Under the pieces are notes generated by a model, which saw only the letters and a program-made list of their open reading frames with translations, did no database searches and was not told the origin of the DNA. Below, one piece after another: positions 1 to 9,918 of a stretch of DNA of 64,000 nt. The first letter of the stretch is position 1. Each line of letters opens with the position of its first letter. Both the position numbers and the translations under genes were made by a program. This stretch comes from Rugamonas sp. A1-17. GTDB taxonomy: Bacteria > Pseudomonadota > Gammaproteobacteria > Burkholderiales > Burkholderiaceae_D. The DNA is taken from positions 1-64,000 of the forward strand of contig JAJLPB010000013.1 of the NCBI GenBank assembly GCA_025548565.1, written 5' to 3'.

Positions 1-1701
1 ATCCTGCCGCCGGCGGCCTGGGCCAAAACCCCGGTCGCCACCGGCAGCGGCGGCGCGGTCGCCACCATCAGCGAGCCGGCGTCCAAGGCCGCGCTGGCCA
101 TCCTCAACCAGGGCGGCAACGCGGTCGACGCCGCCGTCGCGGCGGCCGCCACGCTGGGCGTGACCGATCCGTTCAGCTGCGGCATCGGCGGCGGCGGCTT
201 CATGGTCATCTACCTGGCCAAGGACAAGCGCGTGATCACCATCGACCACCGCGAAACCGCGCCGGCCAGCTTCACGCCCACCGTGTTCCAGCACGACGGC
301 AAGGAAATGGATTTCGACACCGTGGTCGCCAGCGGCATGTCGGTCGGCGTGCCGGGCACCGTGCGCGGCTGGCACGAAGCGCTGGACCGCTACGGCTCGA
401 TGTCGTTCAAGCAGGTGCTGGCGCCGGCCATCGCCGTGGCCAGCGACGGCTTCCCCGTCAGCGCCAACTTCTCGCGCCTGGCCGAGGAGAGCCAGGCCAA
501 GTTCAGCATGTTCCCCGACACCGCCGCGCTCTACCTGCGCAACGGCAAGGCCATCCAGCCCGGCAGCACCCTGCGCAACCCCGGCATGGCCAAGGCCTAC
601 CGCGAGCTGGCGGCCGGCGGCGTCAAGGTTTTCTATGAAGGCAAGATCGGCCGCGCCGTGGTCGACGCCGTCAACCAGCCCAAGGTCGCCAGCGGCGTGC
701 AGGTGCGCGCCGGCCGGATGACGATGGCCGACCTGGCCAACTACGAAGCGCGCCTGCGCCAGCCGGTGCACAGCACCTACCGCGGCTACGACCTGTACGG
801 CATGCCGCTGCCGAGCAGCGGCGGCATCGCCATCGCCGAAGCGCTCAACATCCTCGAAGGCTACGACCTCAAGGCCATGCCCCGGGGCAAGGCCGAACAC
901 CTGTACCTGGAGGCCAGCCGCCTGGCCTTCGCCGACCGCAACGCCTACCTGGCCGATCCCGAGTTCGTCGAAGCGCCGGTGGCCGGCCTGCTGAGCAAGG
1001 ACTACGCCGCCCGCCGCCGCGAGCTGATCAACCCGGACCAGGCCAGCGTGCAAGCGCCGGCCGGCGATCCGTATCCGTTCCAGAACGACATGAGCGTGCC
1101 GCTGCGCCCCAACGCCAACAAGCTGCTGGCCGAGGGCGCGCACACCACCCACCTGACCGTGTCTGACAAGGACGGCAACATCGTCGCCTACACCTACACC
1201 ATCGAATCGTGGGGCGGCAGCGGCATCGTGGTGCCGGGCTACGGCTTCCTGCTGAATAACGAGATGACCGACTTCGACTTCTCCGGCCCGGCGCCCAATG
1301 TGCCGGAAGCGGGCAAGCGTCCGCGCAGCAGCATGTCGCCGACGCTGGCGTTCAAGAACGGCAAGCCGGCGTTCTCGATCGGCAGCCCCGGCGGCGCGAC
1401 CATCATCACCACCGTGCTGCAGACCATCTTCAACTACGTCGACCTGGGCATGAGCATGCCGGACGCGCTCAACGCGCCGCGCCTGTCCGAGCGCAACGGC
1501 CCGGCGACCGACGTCGAGCCGGGCTTCGCCGGTACCTTGCAGGCCGTGGCGCTGGAGAAGAGAGGCCAGCACTGGAATAAGCCGGAAGAAATCGGCGCCG
1601 CCAACGCGCTGGTGTTCAACCCGGACGGCACCGTCACCGCCGTCAGCGAAGGTCATCGCCATGGCGCCGGCAGCGCGCTGGTGCAGAAGTCGGCGCACTA
1701 A
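1..1701 (+). CDS. ggt: Gamma-glutamyltransferase, 5' end outside window
   Basis: Periplasmic gamma-glutamyltransferase, which cleaves or transfers the gamma-glutamyl group of glutathione. The reading frame is open from base 1, so the start codon and most of the signal peptide lie upstream; the first visible residues (ILPPAAWA) look like the end of a signal peptide. The family pattern is clear: GGNAVDAAVAAA near the N-terminus, a glycine-rich GIGGGGFMV, the autoprocessing motif TTH at 1144-1152 whose first Thr should be the nucleophile freed by self-cleavage, and a late PSSGG-like loop. The C-terminus (GAGSALVQ) is complete. The next gene is convergent, so this is the last gene of its transcript. 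The family assignment is firm; the physiological substrate is not shown by the sequence. Confidence 0.95.
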   Translation: MLPPAAWAKTPVATGSGGAVATISEPASKAALAILNQGGNAVDAAVAAAATLGVTDPFSCGIGGGGFMVIYLAKDKRVITIDHRETAPASFTPTVFQHDGKEMDFDTVVASGMSVGVPGTVRGWHEALDRYGSMSFKQVLAPAIAVASDGFPVSANFSRLAEESQAKFSMFPDTAALYLRNGKAIQPGSTLRNPGMAKAYRELAAGGVKVFYEGKIGRAVVDAVNQPKVASGVQVRAGRMTMADLANYEARLRQPVHSTYRGYDLYGMPLPSSGGIAIAEALNILEGYDLKAMPRGKAEHLYLEASRLAFADRNAYLADPEFVEAPVAGLLSKDYAARRRELINPDQASVQAPAGDPYPFQNDMSVPLRPNANKLLAEGAHTTHLTVSDKDGNIVAYTYTIESWGGSGIVVPGYGFLLNNEMTDFDFSGPAPNVPEAGKRPRSSMSPTLAFKNGKPAFSIGSPGGATIITTVLQTIFNYVDLGMSMPDALNAPRLSERNGPATDVEPGFAGTLQAVALEKRGQHWNKPEEIGAANALVFNPDGTVTAVSEGHRHGAGSALVQKSAH

Positions 1702-1717
1702 AAGCGACCTCAAATTC

Positions 1718-1795
1718 GTCATTCCCGCGCAGGCGGGAATCCATAGGCCGCATGACCAGAGGCGTTGTATGGATTCCCGCCTGCGCGGGAACGAC
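1718..1795. repeat. Dispersed inverted repeat, copy 1 (27-nt arms)
   Basis: The arms 1718-1744 and 1769-1795 are inverted copies with one mismatch, separated by 24 nt. Each arm contains its own smaller palindrome around TCCCGCGCAGGCGGGA. A related copy lies at 57101-57179. It sits between the convergent ggt and P450 genes, where the RNA hairpin could act as a bidirectional terminator or 3' stabiliser. It is REP- or MITE-like; no transposase is nearby. Confidence 0.85.
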
Positions 1796-1799
1796 GGTA

Positions 1800-2918
1800 T
1801 TAGCCGAAGACCGGAACGCGGGCGTTGGGCGAGCGGCGATAGGTCCAGTTCAGCGTCCGCAGCAAATCCGGATGCGCCTTCGCCATCAAGACCTCCATCG
1901 CGCCGGTGGCGAAGGCGCAGGCCAGCGCCTGGCCCGGACAGGCATGCACACCACGGCCGAAGCCGAACTCGCGTCCCTCGCCGCGCGGATCGCGGTTGGC
2001 GGCGGCCAGCACCAGCAACACCGTTTGCCCCGCCAGCAAAGGCGCGCCGCCGATCTCGCAATCGCGCGCGACGAAGCGGCGCGTGTTCTGGATCGGCGGA
2101 TCGAAGCGGCCGACCGCCCGCACCAGCACGGCCGCATCCTCCACCCCGCAGCGCTCCTCCTCCGGCTGACGCGCCAGCGCCAGCACGCTGTTGCCGATCA
2201 GCCCAGCCGTGGCCTCGTACGTCTGCGACAACAGGCCCACCAGATTGGCCAGCAAGCCATGCGACTCGCTCCAGCCCACCGCCTCCGCCTCGGCGATCAC
2301 CCGCGACAGCAGGCTGCCCGGCGCCGCCGACGGCGACGCACCGCGCATCAACTCCTTGAAGCCCGCCAGCAGCGACAACGCGGCCGCATGCGCGCGCCCG
2401 ATCTGCGACGCATCGCTGTACGGCGACAGGCAGGCCACGAACTCGCCCATCCATGCCGCCACCGCCGGCTGCTGGCCGTCCGCGAAGCCGAGCAGGCTGG
2501 CCATCGCCGACACCGGCGCCTCGAACATCCACGACGCCAGCCCATCATCGCGCCATAAGCGGCCGCCGATCCGCCGCGCGAGCAGCTCAGCGGCCTGCGT
2601 GTCCACCCCGGCCAGCGCCCGCTGCAAAGCCAGCTTCGGTTGCGCGTGACGCTCGCCGTCGTTCATGCGCACCAGCGCGCCGAACACCTGCCCGGCCGCG
2701 CCACTTGCAATCGCCGCCGGCACCGGCTCGGCCAGCGGCCGCACGCGGCAATCGGGATGCCGCATCACCGCCATCACATCGGCGGCGCTGGCGGCGATCC
2801 ACAGGCCAAGGCCGGCGTCGAAACGCAAGCCTTGTACCGCCGCCAAAGCGTCGTAATATGGATAAGGATCGGCATGCGTCACCGCGGCCAGCGCGTCTTG
2901 GGGAAAGGTAGTATTCAT
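1800..2918 (-). CDS. Cytochrome P450, divergent in K-helix and meander
   Basis: 372-residue haem monooxygenase-type protein. The haem-binding loop FGFGRGVHACPG is present with Cys327 as the predicted axial ligand. The I-helix segment LLSQTYEATAGL carries the usual Thr, and the substrate-loop motif NTRR follows the K helix. Two oddities are visible. The ExxR of the K helix reads AVGR (residues 268-271), so the normally invariant Glu is Ala. The stretch between ANRDP and the haem loop is only about six residues, so most of the usual meander is missing. The frame is unbroken, which argues against a simple frameshift. No redox partner is adjacent. The start has only a weak upstream ribosome-binding site. 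It could be a functional divergent P450 or a decaying one. Confidence 0.85.
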   Translation of the reverse strand: MNTTFPQDALAAVTHADPYPYYDALAAVQGLRFDAGLGLWIAASAADVMAVMRHPDCRVRPLAEPVPAAIASGAAGQVFGALVRMNDGERHAQPKLALQRALAGVDTQAAELLARRIGGRLWRDDGLASWMFEAPVSAMASLLGFADGQQPAVAAWMGEFVACLSPYSDASQIGRAHAAALSLLAGFKELMRGASPSAAPGSLLSRVIAEAEAVGWSESHGLLANLVGLLSQTYEATAGLIGNSVLALARQPEEERCGVEDAAVLVRAVGRFDPPIQNTRRFVARDCEIGGAPLLAGQTVLLVLAAANRDPRGEGREFGFGRGVHACPGQALACAFATGAMEVLMAKAHPDLLRTLNWTYRRSPNARVPVFG

Positions 2919-3040
2919 GCGACAAGGATGCCACCAATTTCACCGCGATAGTTAGGCCGGCGCCGAAGTAAGCCCGCAGCTAAGCCATGTTTAAGAATCA
3001 GCCAACAAACTGAGTCACCGATACCACTCTGGGGAATGCA

Positions 3041-3721
3041 ATGAAAAACTGGGCGCGCGCCAACAAAGGCTTCTTACTGTTCCTGATGCTGTTCGGGATC
3101 TTCCGCACCGCCATCGCCGACTGGAATCCGATCCCGTCCGCCTCCATGCACCCCAACCTGCTGGAGGGCGACGTGGTGTTCGTCAACCGCCTGGCCTACA
3201 ACGTCAAACTGCCGCTGACCGACGTCGTCCTCGGCACCACCGGCGAACCGCGGCGCGGCGACATCGTCACCTTCTCCTCGCCGAAGGATGGCACGCGGCT
3301 GATCAAGCGCGTGATCGCGCTGCCCGGCGACCGCGTCGAGATGCGCAATGAGCAGCTGATCATCAACGGCCAGCCGGCCGGCTACGCGGCCCAGGGCCAG
3401 GCCACCGAAACCGTCAGGGGCCTGGGCCAGCTGGACGCGCTGCGCGTGGGCGAATCCATCGCCGATGCCCGCGCCCATTCGATCCAGCTGATGCCGCAGG
3501 TGCAGGCCCGCCGCGATTTCGCGCCGCTCACCGTGCCGCCGGGCGAGTACATGATGTTGGGCGATAACCGCGACAACAGCGCCGACTCGCGCTATATCGG
3601 CCTGGTGCCGCGCGCCCTGCTGATCGGCCGCGCCGAGCGCGTGCTGGCCTCCGCCGACATCACCGGCAACTGGCATCCGCGCACCGAACGCTTCGGCATG
3701 AGTCTCTACCCGGCGCAGTAA
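3041..3721 (+). CDS. lepB: Signal peptidase I (LepB paralogue)
   Basis: 226-residue inner-membrane serine peptidase that removes Sec/Tat signal peptides. It has a single N-terminal hydrophobic segment (about residues 10-27), the catalytic Ser35 in PSASMHP, the general-base Lys90 in RLIKRVIALPGD, and the late box GDNRDNSADSR. It lacks the two-helix N-terminus of the E. coli enzyme and is shorter, so it is probably an accessory copy rather than the lepB next to lepA. It stands alone: the gene on its left is divergent and the ABC operon starts about 70 bases downstream. The GH28 enzymes and esterases nearby are possible clients, but nothing in the sequence links them. Confidence 0.93.
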   Translation: MKNWARANKGFLLFLMLFGIFRTAIADWNPIPSASMHPNLLEGDVVFVNRLAYNVKLPLTDVVLGTTGEPRRGDIVTFSSPKDGTRLIKRVIALPGDRVEMRNEQLIINGQPAGYAAQGQATETVRGLGQLDALRVGESIADARAHSIQLMPQVQARRDFAPLTVPPGEYMMLGDNRDNSADSRYIGLVPRALLIGRAERVLASADITGNWHPRTERFGMSLYPAQ

Positions 3722-3789
3722 GCTCCCCCCGCCGGGTCCCGGCAATGCTATGATTGGTAGCAAATCTCATAACATTGTCGGGACCAAAC

Positions 3790-4526
<737 letters not shown>

Positions 4527-4530
<4 letters not shown>

Positions 4531-6896
4531 CGCAGCAGGCAGCACAACCAGTGACGCAGGCGCGCGCCATCTGGTTGATGACGAAAATGCGCCTGACCCG
4601 CCAGCGCAACATGGTGGCCAATAACCTGTTCCGCAAATTCCGCAAGAAGAAGCCGCGCGACGGCATCGCCGGCAAGAAGAGCAGCCTGTGGGTGCTGACC
4701 GCCGTGATGGTGCTGTTCATGACGTTCTCCTTCGTCAGCCTGTCGCGCAACGTGGTGCTCAACATGGACTGCCACCTGGTGGCCGGCAGCCCCTGTCAAG
4801 TGATCGACAAGGACGGCGACCAACACCAGGACTTCAACGTGGCCGCCGCTGAACTGCACAAGGCGCCATTCGCACCAGAGCTGGCGCGCGGCCTGACGAT
4901 GGTGGTCACGCTGCTGTTCGGGCTATCCGTCCTGCTCCCGCTGGGCAGCAAGGAGCTGGCGCAACCCGACTGGGACCTGGAGTGGCTGGTGACCATGCCG
5001 GTCGAACGCCCCACGCTGTTGTGGGGACGCCTGCTGGAGCGCAGCGCGGCCAACTTCAGCGGCGTGTTCGCGCTGATGCCGCCGCTGGGCATGATCGCAT
5101 GGTACTCGGGCCTGGGCTGGTTCGCACCGCTGGCGGCGCTGGCGGCCTTGCTGGTGCTGCTGCCGCTGGCCGCGCTGCTGCATACGCTGGCCGACACCGG
5201 ACTGCGTATGTGGCTGGCCGCATCGCAGCTACGCAACCTGCAAGCGGTCACCGGCTTGTTCAGCATGCCCCTGATTTATTTCGTCATGGCGCTCGGCATG
5301 CCCAACGCCAGCGGCTTCGTGATGGAGTGGGCGCGCGCCTTCCCCGCGTGGGCCGGCTGGACGCCGCCGGGACTGGTGCTGCAAGCGATACAGGCATCCA
5401 GCCTGGCGCAGGCCGGACAAACCATCGCGCTGCTGCTGGCGCAAACCGCCGTGCTGCTGTGGGCCGGCGTGGCGCTGATGCACTACCAGCTGCGCAACGG
5501 CGTGGTCAACTCCGGTTCACGCGAGAGCGTGCGGCGCAAACCGCAGGCGGCGCCCACCACCGGCGGCTGGCTGTCCACCGCACTCACGCCGATCAAGCGC
5601 CGCGAACTGCGGCTGCTGAGCCGCGACCGCAACTTCCTCGTCCAGACCTTGCTGCTGCCGGTGATTATCGTGGTCAGCCAGTTGGTCTTCAACGGAAAAC
5701 TGAACAGCTTCGCGGAGCTGGGCGAGCATCACGCCACCGCCGCCGCCATCGCCTTCGGCATCGGCGTCTACATGCTAATGCTGTCCGCCTTCCAGACGCT
5801 GAACAACGAAGGCCAGGTACTCTGGCTGCTGTACACGGTGCCACGCTCAATCGAAAGCGTGTTGAAGGAAAAGGCCCAGCTGTGGGGAGTGCTGACCTTG
5901 ATCTACCCGCTGGTCATCGTCGGCATCAGCGCCTGGTACACCACGCACTTCGAATGGAGCATGCTGGCGCTGCTGCTGATCGTCTTCGCCGGCTTGCCGA
6001 TCTACTCGCTGATCGCCGTCTCGCTCGGCGTATTCGCCTGCGATCCGCAAGCGGTCGACGTACGCGCCCGCGTGCGGCCGACCTACATCTACCTGTACAT
6101 GCTGCTGTCCAGCTTTTACACCTGGTCGATCTACAGCAACGTGTGGTCGCAAAAACTGGTGGTGATGGTGCTGGTCGCATCGATGGCGCTGGCGCTGTGG
6201 CAGAAAGCGCGCGACGCCCTGCCCTACCTGCTGGACCCCGCCGCCGCGCCGCCGCCGCGCGTCTCCACCTCCGACGGCCTGATCGCCGCCACCGCGTTCT
6301 TCATCATGCAAGGCTTGATCGCGCTGTTCCTCGTACAAGGCATGGATCAACCCGCGCTGCAAGCGGTGACGATCGCCTTCGCCGGATCCGGACTGCTGGT
6401 CTATGTGCTGATACGCTACGTCTACTGGCGCAGCAAGACCGCCGGCGTGCCGGCCATCCTGCGCGGCGGCGACATGACGCTCACGCTGGGCTACGGCGCG
6501 ATGGCCGCCTTCATCGCAAGCGCCGTCGGACTGGCCTACCTGACCGGCTTGCAGCATTCGGCGCTGTGGGCGGACATCGCCAAACAATCGGCGGCGTCGG
6601 CCGGCTCGCGCGGGTGGGTGCTGGGGTTGGCCGTGCTGGCCGCGCCGCTGTGCGAGGAGTTCATCTTCCGGGGCCTGATCTACGGCGGCTTGCGCCGCTC
6701 CATGTCCGCCATGCAGGCCATGGCGATGAGCGCCGCCATCTTCGCCGTAGTGCATCCGCCGGCGTCGATGCTGCCGGTCTTCGTGCTCGGCCTGTGCACA
6801 GCGTGGACCTATGAGCGCAGCAAAACCCTGCTAGGCCCGATGCTGGTGCACGGGGTGTATAACGCCGTGGTCCTGTCCTGGCAGTTCTGGATGTAG
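4527..6896 (+). CDS. ABC permease fused to a CPBP/CAAX-type intramembrane protease
   Basis: 789-residue multi-spanning membrane protein partnered with the preceding ATPase. Residues up to about 620 form a large ABC-2-like permease with many hydrophobic helices. The last roughly 150 residues are a CPBP (type II CAAX prenyl endopeptidase) domain: EEFIFRG with the paired Glu710-Glu711 and Arg715, then His743 in VHPPAS and His775 in HGVYN. All the usual catalytic or metal-site residues are present, so the domain may be active. A NatB-like Na+ exporter with a C-terminal CPBP domain is one known parallel. The substrate is unknown; sodium or peptide export are possibilities only. Confidence 0.88.
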
Positions 6897-6997
6897 ACGC
6901 CGAACCCGCCGTGGCAGGAATTGACCGTTTTATGTCATTCCGCCACGGCGCGCGCATCGGATAATCCTTGTCGAACCATACAGACAGGATCGTCCAG

Positions 6998-8068
6998 ATG
7001 CGCACACTGATTTACCTCCTCCTGCTGATCGGCCAATTGGCCACCGCCGGCGAACTTCCCGCCTACCAGGACCGCTTCGGCCGCGACAAACCGGTGATCG
7101 CCGTCGTCGGCGAAAACAGCGGCACCGAACTGACCGACTTCGTCATCCCCTACGGCGTGCTGGCCCGCTCCGGCGCGGCGCAGCTGCTGAGCGTCGCCAC
7201 GCAAGCAGGCCCGATATCCATGCGGCCTGCGCTGACGCTCCAGCCGGATGCCACCACCAACGAATTCGACCAGCGCTTCCCGCAGGGCGCCGATTATGTG
7301 ATCGTGCCGGCCGTCGTCAACCCGGATGACGCGGCGTTGGTGGCGTGGGTCGCCACGCAAGGCGCCAAGGGCGCGACCATCGTCAGCATCTGCGACGGCG
7401 CGCTGATTGTCGCCAACGCCGGCCTGTTCAAAGGCCGCCGCGCCACCGCGCACTGGGCCACGGAATCCTACCGCAAGGAGCACTACCCGGATACGCAATG
7501 GGTCGGCAACATCCGCTACGTCGCCGACGGCAAAGTCATCTCCAGCGCCGGCGTCAGCGCCGCCATGCCGACCGCGCTGGCGCTGATCGAAGCCATCGCC
7601 GGCACGCGGCGCGCCGCCGAAGTGGCGCGGCAGGTCGGCGTGAGCGACTGGAGCACGGCCCACAACAGCGATATCTTCCGTCCACGCCTGGGCACCAACC
7701 TCACCGCCTACATCACCGGCTACACCAATCAATGGTTCCACTCGCGCGACGACATCGGCGTCGCTGTGGCGCCAGGCTTCGATGAAATCACGCTGGCCTT
7801 GACCGCCGACGCCTGGTCCCGCTCCAAGCGCAGCACGGTCTACTCGGTCGCCGCCAGCGCCGCGCCGCTGCGATCGCGCTCCGGCCTGACGATCCTTCCG
7901 GACCGCATCCAGGGCGCGGCCGATGCGCCGGCGCTGCTGCCCGACACCGCCGCTGCAGCCTTGCCCGGCCAGGCGCTCGACCGTGCGCTGGAAGGGCTGG
8001 ACCAGCGCTACGGCCACCGCACCGCCCTGCTGGTGGCGCTGGAATTCGAGTATCCTTCCTACCATTGA
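6998..8068 (+). CDS. Secreted DJ-1/PfpI-domain protein
   Basis: 356-residue protein with a Sec-type signal peptide (MRTLIYLLLLIGQLATAG). A DJ-1/PfpI (GATase1-like) domain covers about residues 30-200, with the nucleophile-elbow Cys132 in SICDGALIVANAG. It matches the N-terminal domain of GlxA-type regulators but has no AraC-type helix-turn-helix; the C-terminal half (about 200-356) is unassigned. I start at 6998 rather than upstream because that ATG opens directly into a signal peptide and has a GGA-containing site before it. The next gene is a true GlxA-like regulator 22 bases downstream, so the pair may be co-transcribed. An export-directed DJ-1 protein could be a periplasmic sensor, but this is inference. 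Confidence 0.8.
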   Translation: MRTLIYLLLLIGQLATAGELPAYQDRFGRDKPVIAVVGENSGTELTDFVIPYGVLARSGAAQLLSVATQAGPISMRPALTLQPDATTNEFDQRFPQGADYVIVPAVVNPDDAALVAWVATQGAKGATIVSICDGALIVANAGLFKGRRATAHWATESYRKEHYPDTQWVGNIRYVADGKVISSAGVSAAMPTALALIEAIAGTRRAAEVARQVGVSDWSTAHNSDIFRPRLGTNLTAYITGYTNQWFHSRDDIGVAVAPGFDEITLALTADAWSRSKRSTVYSVAASAAPLRSRSGLTILPDRIQGAADAPALLPDTAAAALPGQALDRALEGLDQRYGHRTALLVALEFEYPSYH

Positions 8069-8090
8069 AGCCCATCATCCACGTACCGCC

Positions 8091-9086
8091 ATGCCATCGA
8101 AGAAAACCCTGCGCGTCGTGCTGCTAGCCTATGACGACATGAACCTGCTGGACCTGTGCGGCCCGCTGCAGGCGCTCGCCACAGCCAGCAAGCGGCATAG
8201 CGGCCGGGGTCCGGCGCTGTACGAAACCATCGTAGCCTCGGCCGACGGCGGCATGATCACCACCAGCGCCGGCCTGCCGGTGATGACCGTCGCCATCGCC
8301 ACGCTCGACGGCCTGGCCATCGACACGCTGATCGCGCCGGGCGGCTGCAAGGGACAGGTGTATTACGCGCCACCGGCGCTGGTGAGCTGGGTCGCGCGCC
8401 AGGCGCCGCTGGTGCGCCGTCTGTGTTCCGTCTGCACCGGCGCCTTCCTGTTGGCCGCCGCCGGGCAGTTGGAAGGCAAGCGTGTCGCCACGCATTGGGA
8501 ATGGGTGAACCGGCTGAAGAACCTGCACCCCGGCATAGACATCGACGCCGACAAGATCTTCATCAACGACGGTCCGGTGTGGACCTCGGCCGGCGTCAGC
8601 GCCGGCATCGACCTGACGCTGGCGCTGATCGAGGAAGACTATGGCCATCACGTCGCCATCGAAACGGCGCGCCAGCTGGTGATGTTCATCAAGCGCACCG
8701 GCGGCCAATCGCAATTCAGCGTGCCGCTGGCGGCGCAGACGAATGACGGTGGACGCTTCGACGATCTGCACGCATGGGTCGCGGCCAACCTGCACGAGAA
8801 TCTGTCGGTGGACCGCCTGGCCGAGCAGGCCGGCATGACCCCGCGCACCTTCGCCCGCAGCTACGCCAGCCAGCAAGGACGCACACCCGCCAAGATGGTG
8901 GAGGCGATGCGGCTGGAGGCCGCGTGCCGCGCACTGGAGAAAACCGCGTTGCCGCTGAAGGCCATCGCGGCCAACACCGGCTATGTGGAAGAGCAGAACC
9001 TGCGGCGCGTGTTCCAGCGCCAGCTGGGCGTGAGCCCCGGCCAGTACCGCAGCCGCTTCTCCGGCCACGGCACTGCCGCGAACTAG
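8091..9086 (+). CDS. GlxA-family transcriptional regulator (DJ-1 + AraC HTH)
   Basis: 331-residue cytoplasmic regulator. The N-terminal DJ-1/PfpI domain (about residues 5-190) has Cys115 in SVCTGAFLLA. A C-terminal AraC/XylS DNA-binding domain (about 225-325) shows two helix-turn-helices (LAEQAGMTPRTFARSY and IAANTGYVEEQNLRRVF). It follows the exported DJ-1 protein and is convergent with udh, whose 3' end overlaps it by 4 bases. The ligand is not predictable; GlxA-like proteins often control amine or carnitine catabolism. Confidence 0.93.
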   Translation: MPSKKTLRVVLLAYDDMNLLDLCGPLQALATASKRHSGRGPALYETIVASADGGMITTSAGLPVMTVAIATLDGLAIDTLIAPGGCKGQVYYAPPALVSWVARQAPLVRRLCSVCTGAFLLAAAGQLEGKRVATHWEWVNRLKNLHPGIDIDADKIFINDGPVWTSAGVSAGIDLTLALIEEDYGHHVAIETARQLVMFIKRTGGQSQFSVPLAAQTNDGGRFDDLHAWVAANLHENLSVDRLAEQAGMTPRTFARSYASQQGRTPAKMVEAMRLEAACRALEKTALPLKAIAANTGYVEEQNLRRVFQRQLGVSPGQYRSRFSGHGTAAN

Positions 9087-9892
9087 TCTTTATACTGCGG
9101 GCCGGACATCAGGAAACCGCCGCCCTGGTAGATCGTCGCCACGTCATCCTTGGGCGGATACACGCCGGTGTCGGGGAAGCTGGCGGCGAAGCGCGTCGAG
9201 CTGTCCTTCGCCTTGAAGCCCAGATGCGAGGCCTTGCTGTTGTCCCACCAGCTGCCCGGATTGGCCGACGCGCCAAACAATATCGTATGCCCCACGCGCG
9301 GCGTGAACAGCGAACAGCGCAGCGACTCGACCAGGTCGTCGTAGCTGAACCACGTCACCATCATGCGCGGATTGACCGGCTCCGGGAACGAGGAACCGAT
9401 GCGCAGGCAAACCGTCTCGATGCCGGTGCGGTCGTAGTAGTAGCGCGACAGCGACTCGCCGAAGCACTTGCTCACGCCGTACAGGCTGTCCGGCCGCATC
9501 GGGCTGTCGGCGTCGATGTAGTCGGTGGTCTTGTAGTAGCCGATGGTGTGGTTGGAGCTGGCGAACACCACGCGCTTGACGCCGTGCTTGTGCGCCGCCT
9601 CGTACAGGTTGTAGGTACCGGCGATATTGGCCGCCATGATGTTCTCGAACGTGTTCTCGGTCGAGATGCCGCCGAAGTGCAGCACCGCGTCCACGCCCTC
9701 CAACAACTTGAACATGGCGGCCTTGTCGGCCAGGTCGCATTGGACGATCTCCTCGCCCTCGCGCGCTTCGCCCATGTCGCCGATGTCGGACAGGCGCACC
9801 ACGTCCGCCCAGGGCTTGATGCGGTCGCGCAGGATTTTACCCAGGCCGCCGGCGGCGCCGGTCAGCAGCAATCGTTTGAATGGCTTGGTCAT
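9083..9892 (-). CDS. udh: Uronate dehydrogenase
   Basis: 269-residue NAD-dependent short-chain (extended type) dehydrogenase. It oxidises D-galacturonate or D-glucuronate at C1 to the aldaro-lactone, the first step of oxidative uronate catabolism. The Rossmann motif TGAAGGLG is at residues 11-18, the Ser pair at 112-113 precedes NHTIGYY, and the catalytic pair YGVSK gives Tyr138 and Lys142. Length fits the Pseudomonas/Agrobacterium Udh family. It lies 26 bases downstream of galactarate dehydratase on the same strand, and the pectinases opposite supply its substrate. A plain NAD-epimerase is the alternative, but the context strongly favours Udh. Confidence 0.9.
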   Translation of the reverse strand: MTKPFKRLLLTGAAGGLGKILRDRIKPWADVVRLSDIGDMGEAREGEEIVQCDLADKAAMFKLLEGVDAVLHFGGISTENTFENIMAANIAGTYNLYEAAHKHGVKRVVFASSNHTIGYYKTTDYIDADSPMRPDSLYGVSKCFGESLSRYYYDRTGIETVCLRIGSSFPEPVNPRMMVTWFSYDDLVESLRCSLFTPRVGHTILFGASANPGSWWDNSKASHLGFKAKDSSTRFAASFPDTGVYPPKDDVATIYQGGGFLMSGPQYKD

Positions 9893-9918
9893 GTCTCAGT
9901 CTCTGTTTTGTAGTTTTA

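Noticed and set aside
2268..2330. Frameshift as the reason for the unusual P450
   Set aside because: The frame is open from start to stop with consistent composition, and the changed motifs lie elsewhere without a compensating frame.
1752..2558. Overlapping plus-strand frames opposite the P450 gene
   Set aside because: Arg/His-rich shadow translations; the minus frame carries the haem-binding motif.
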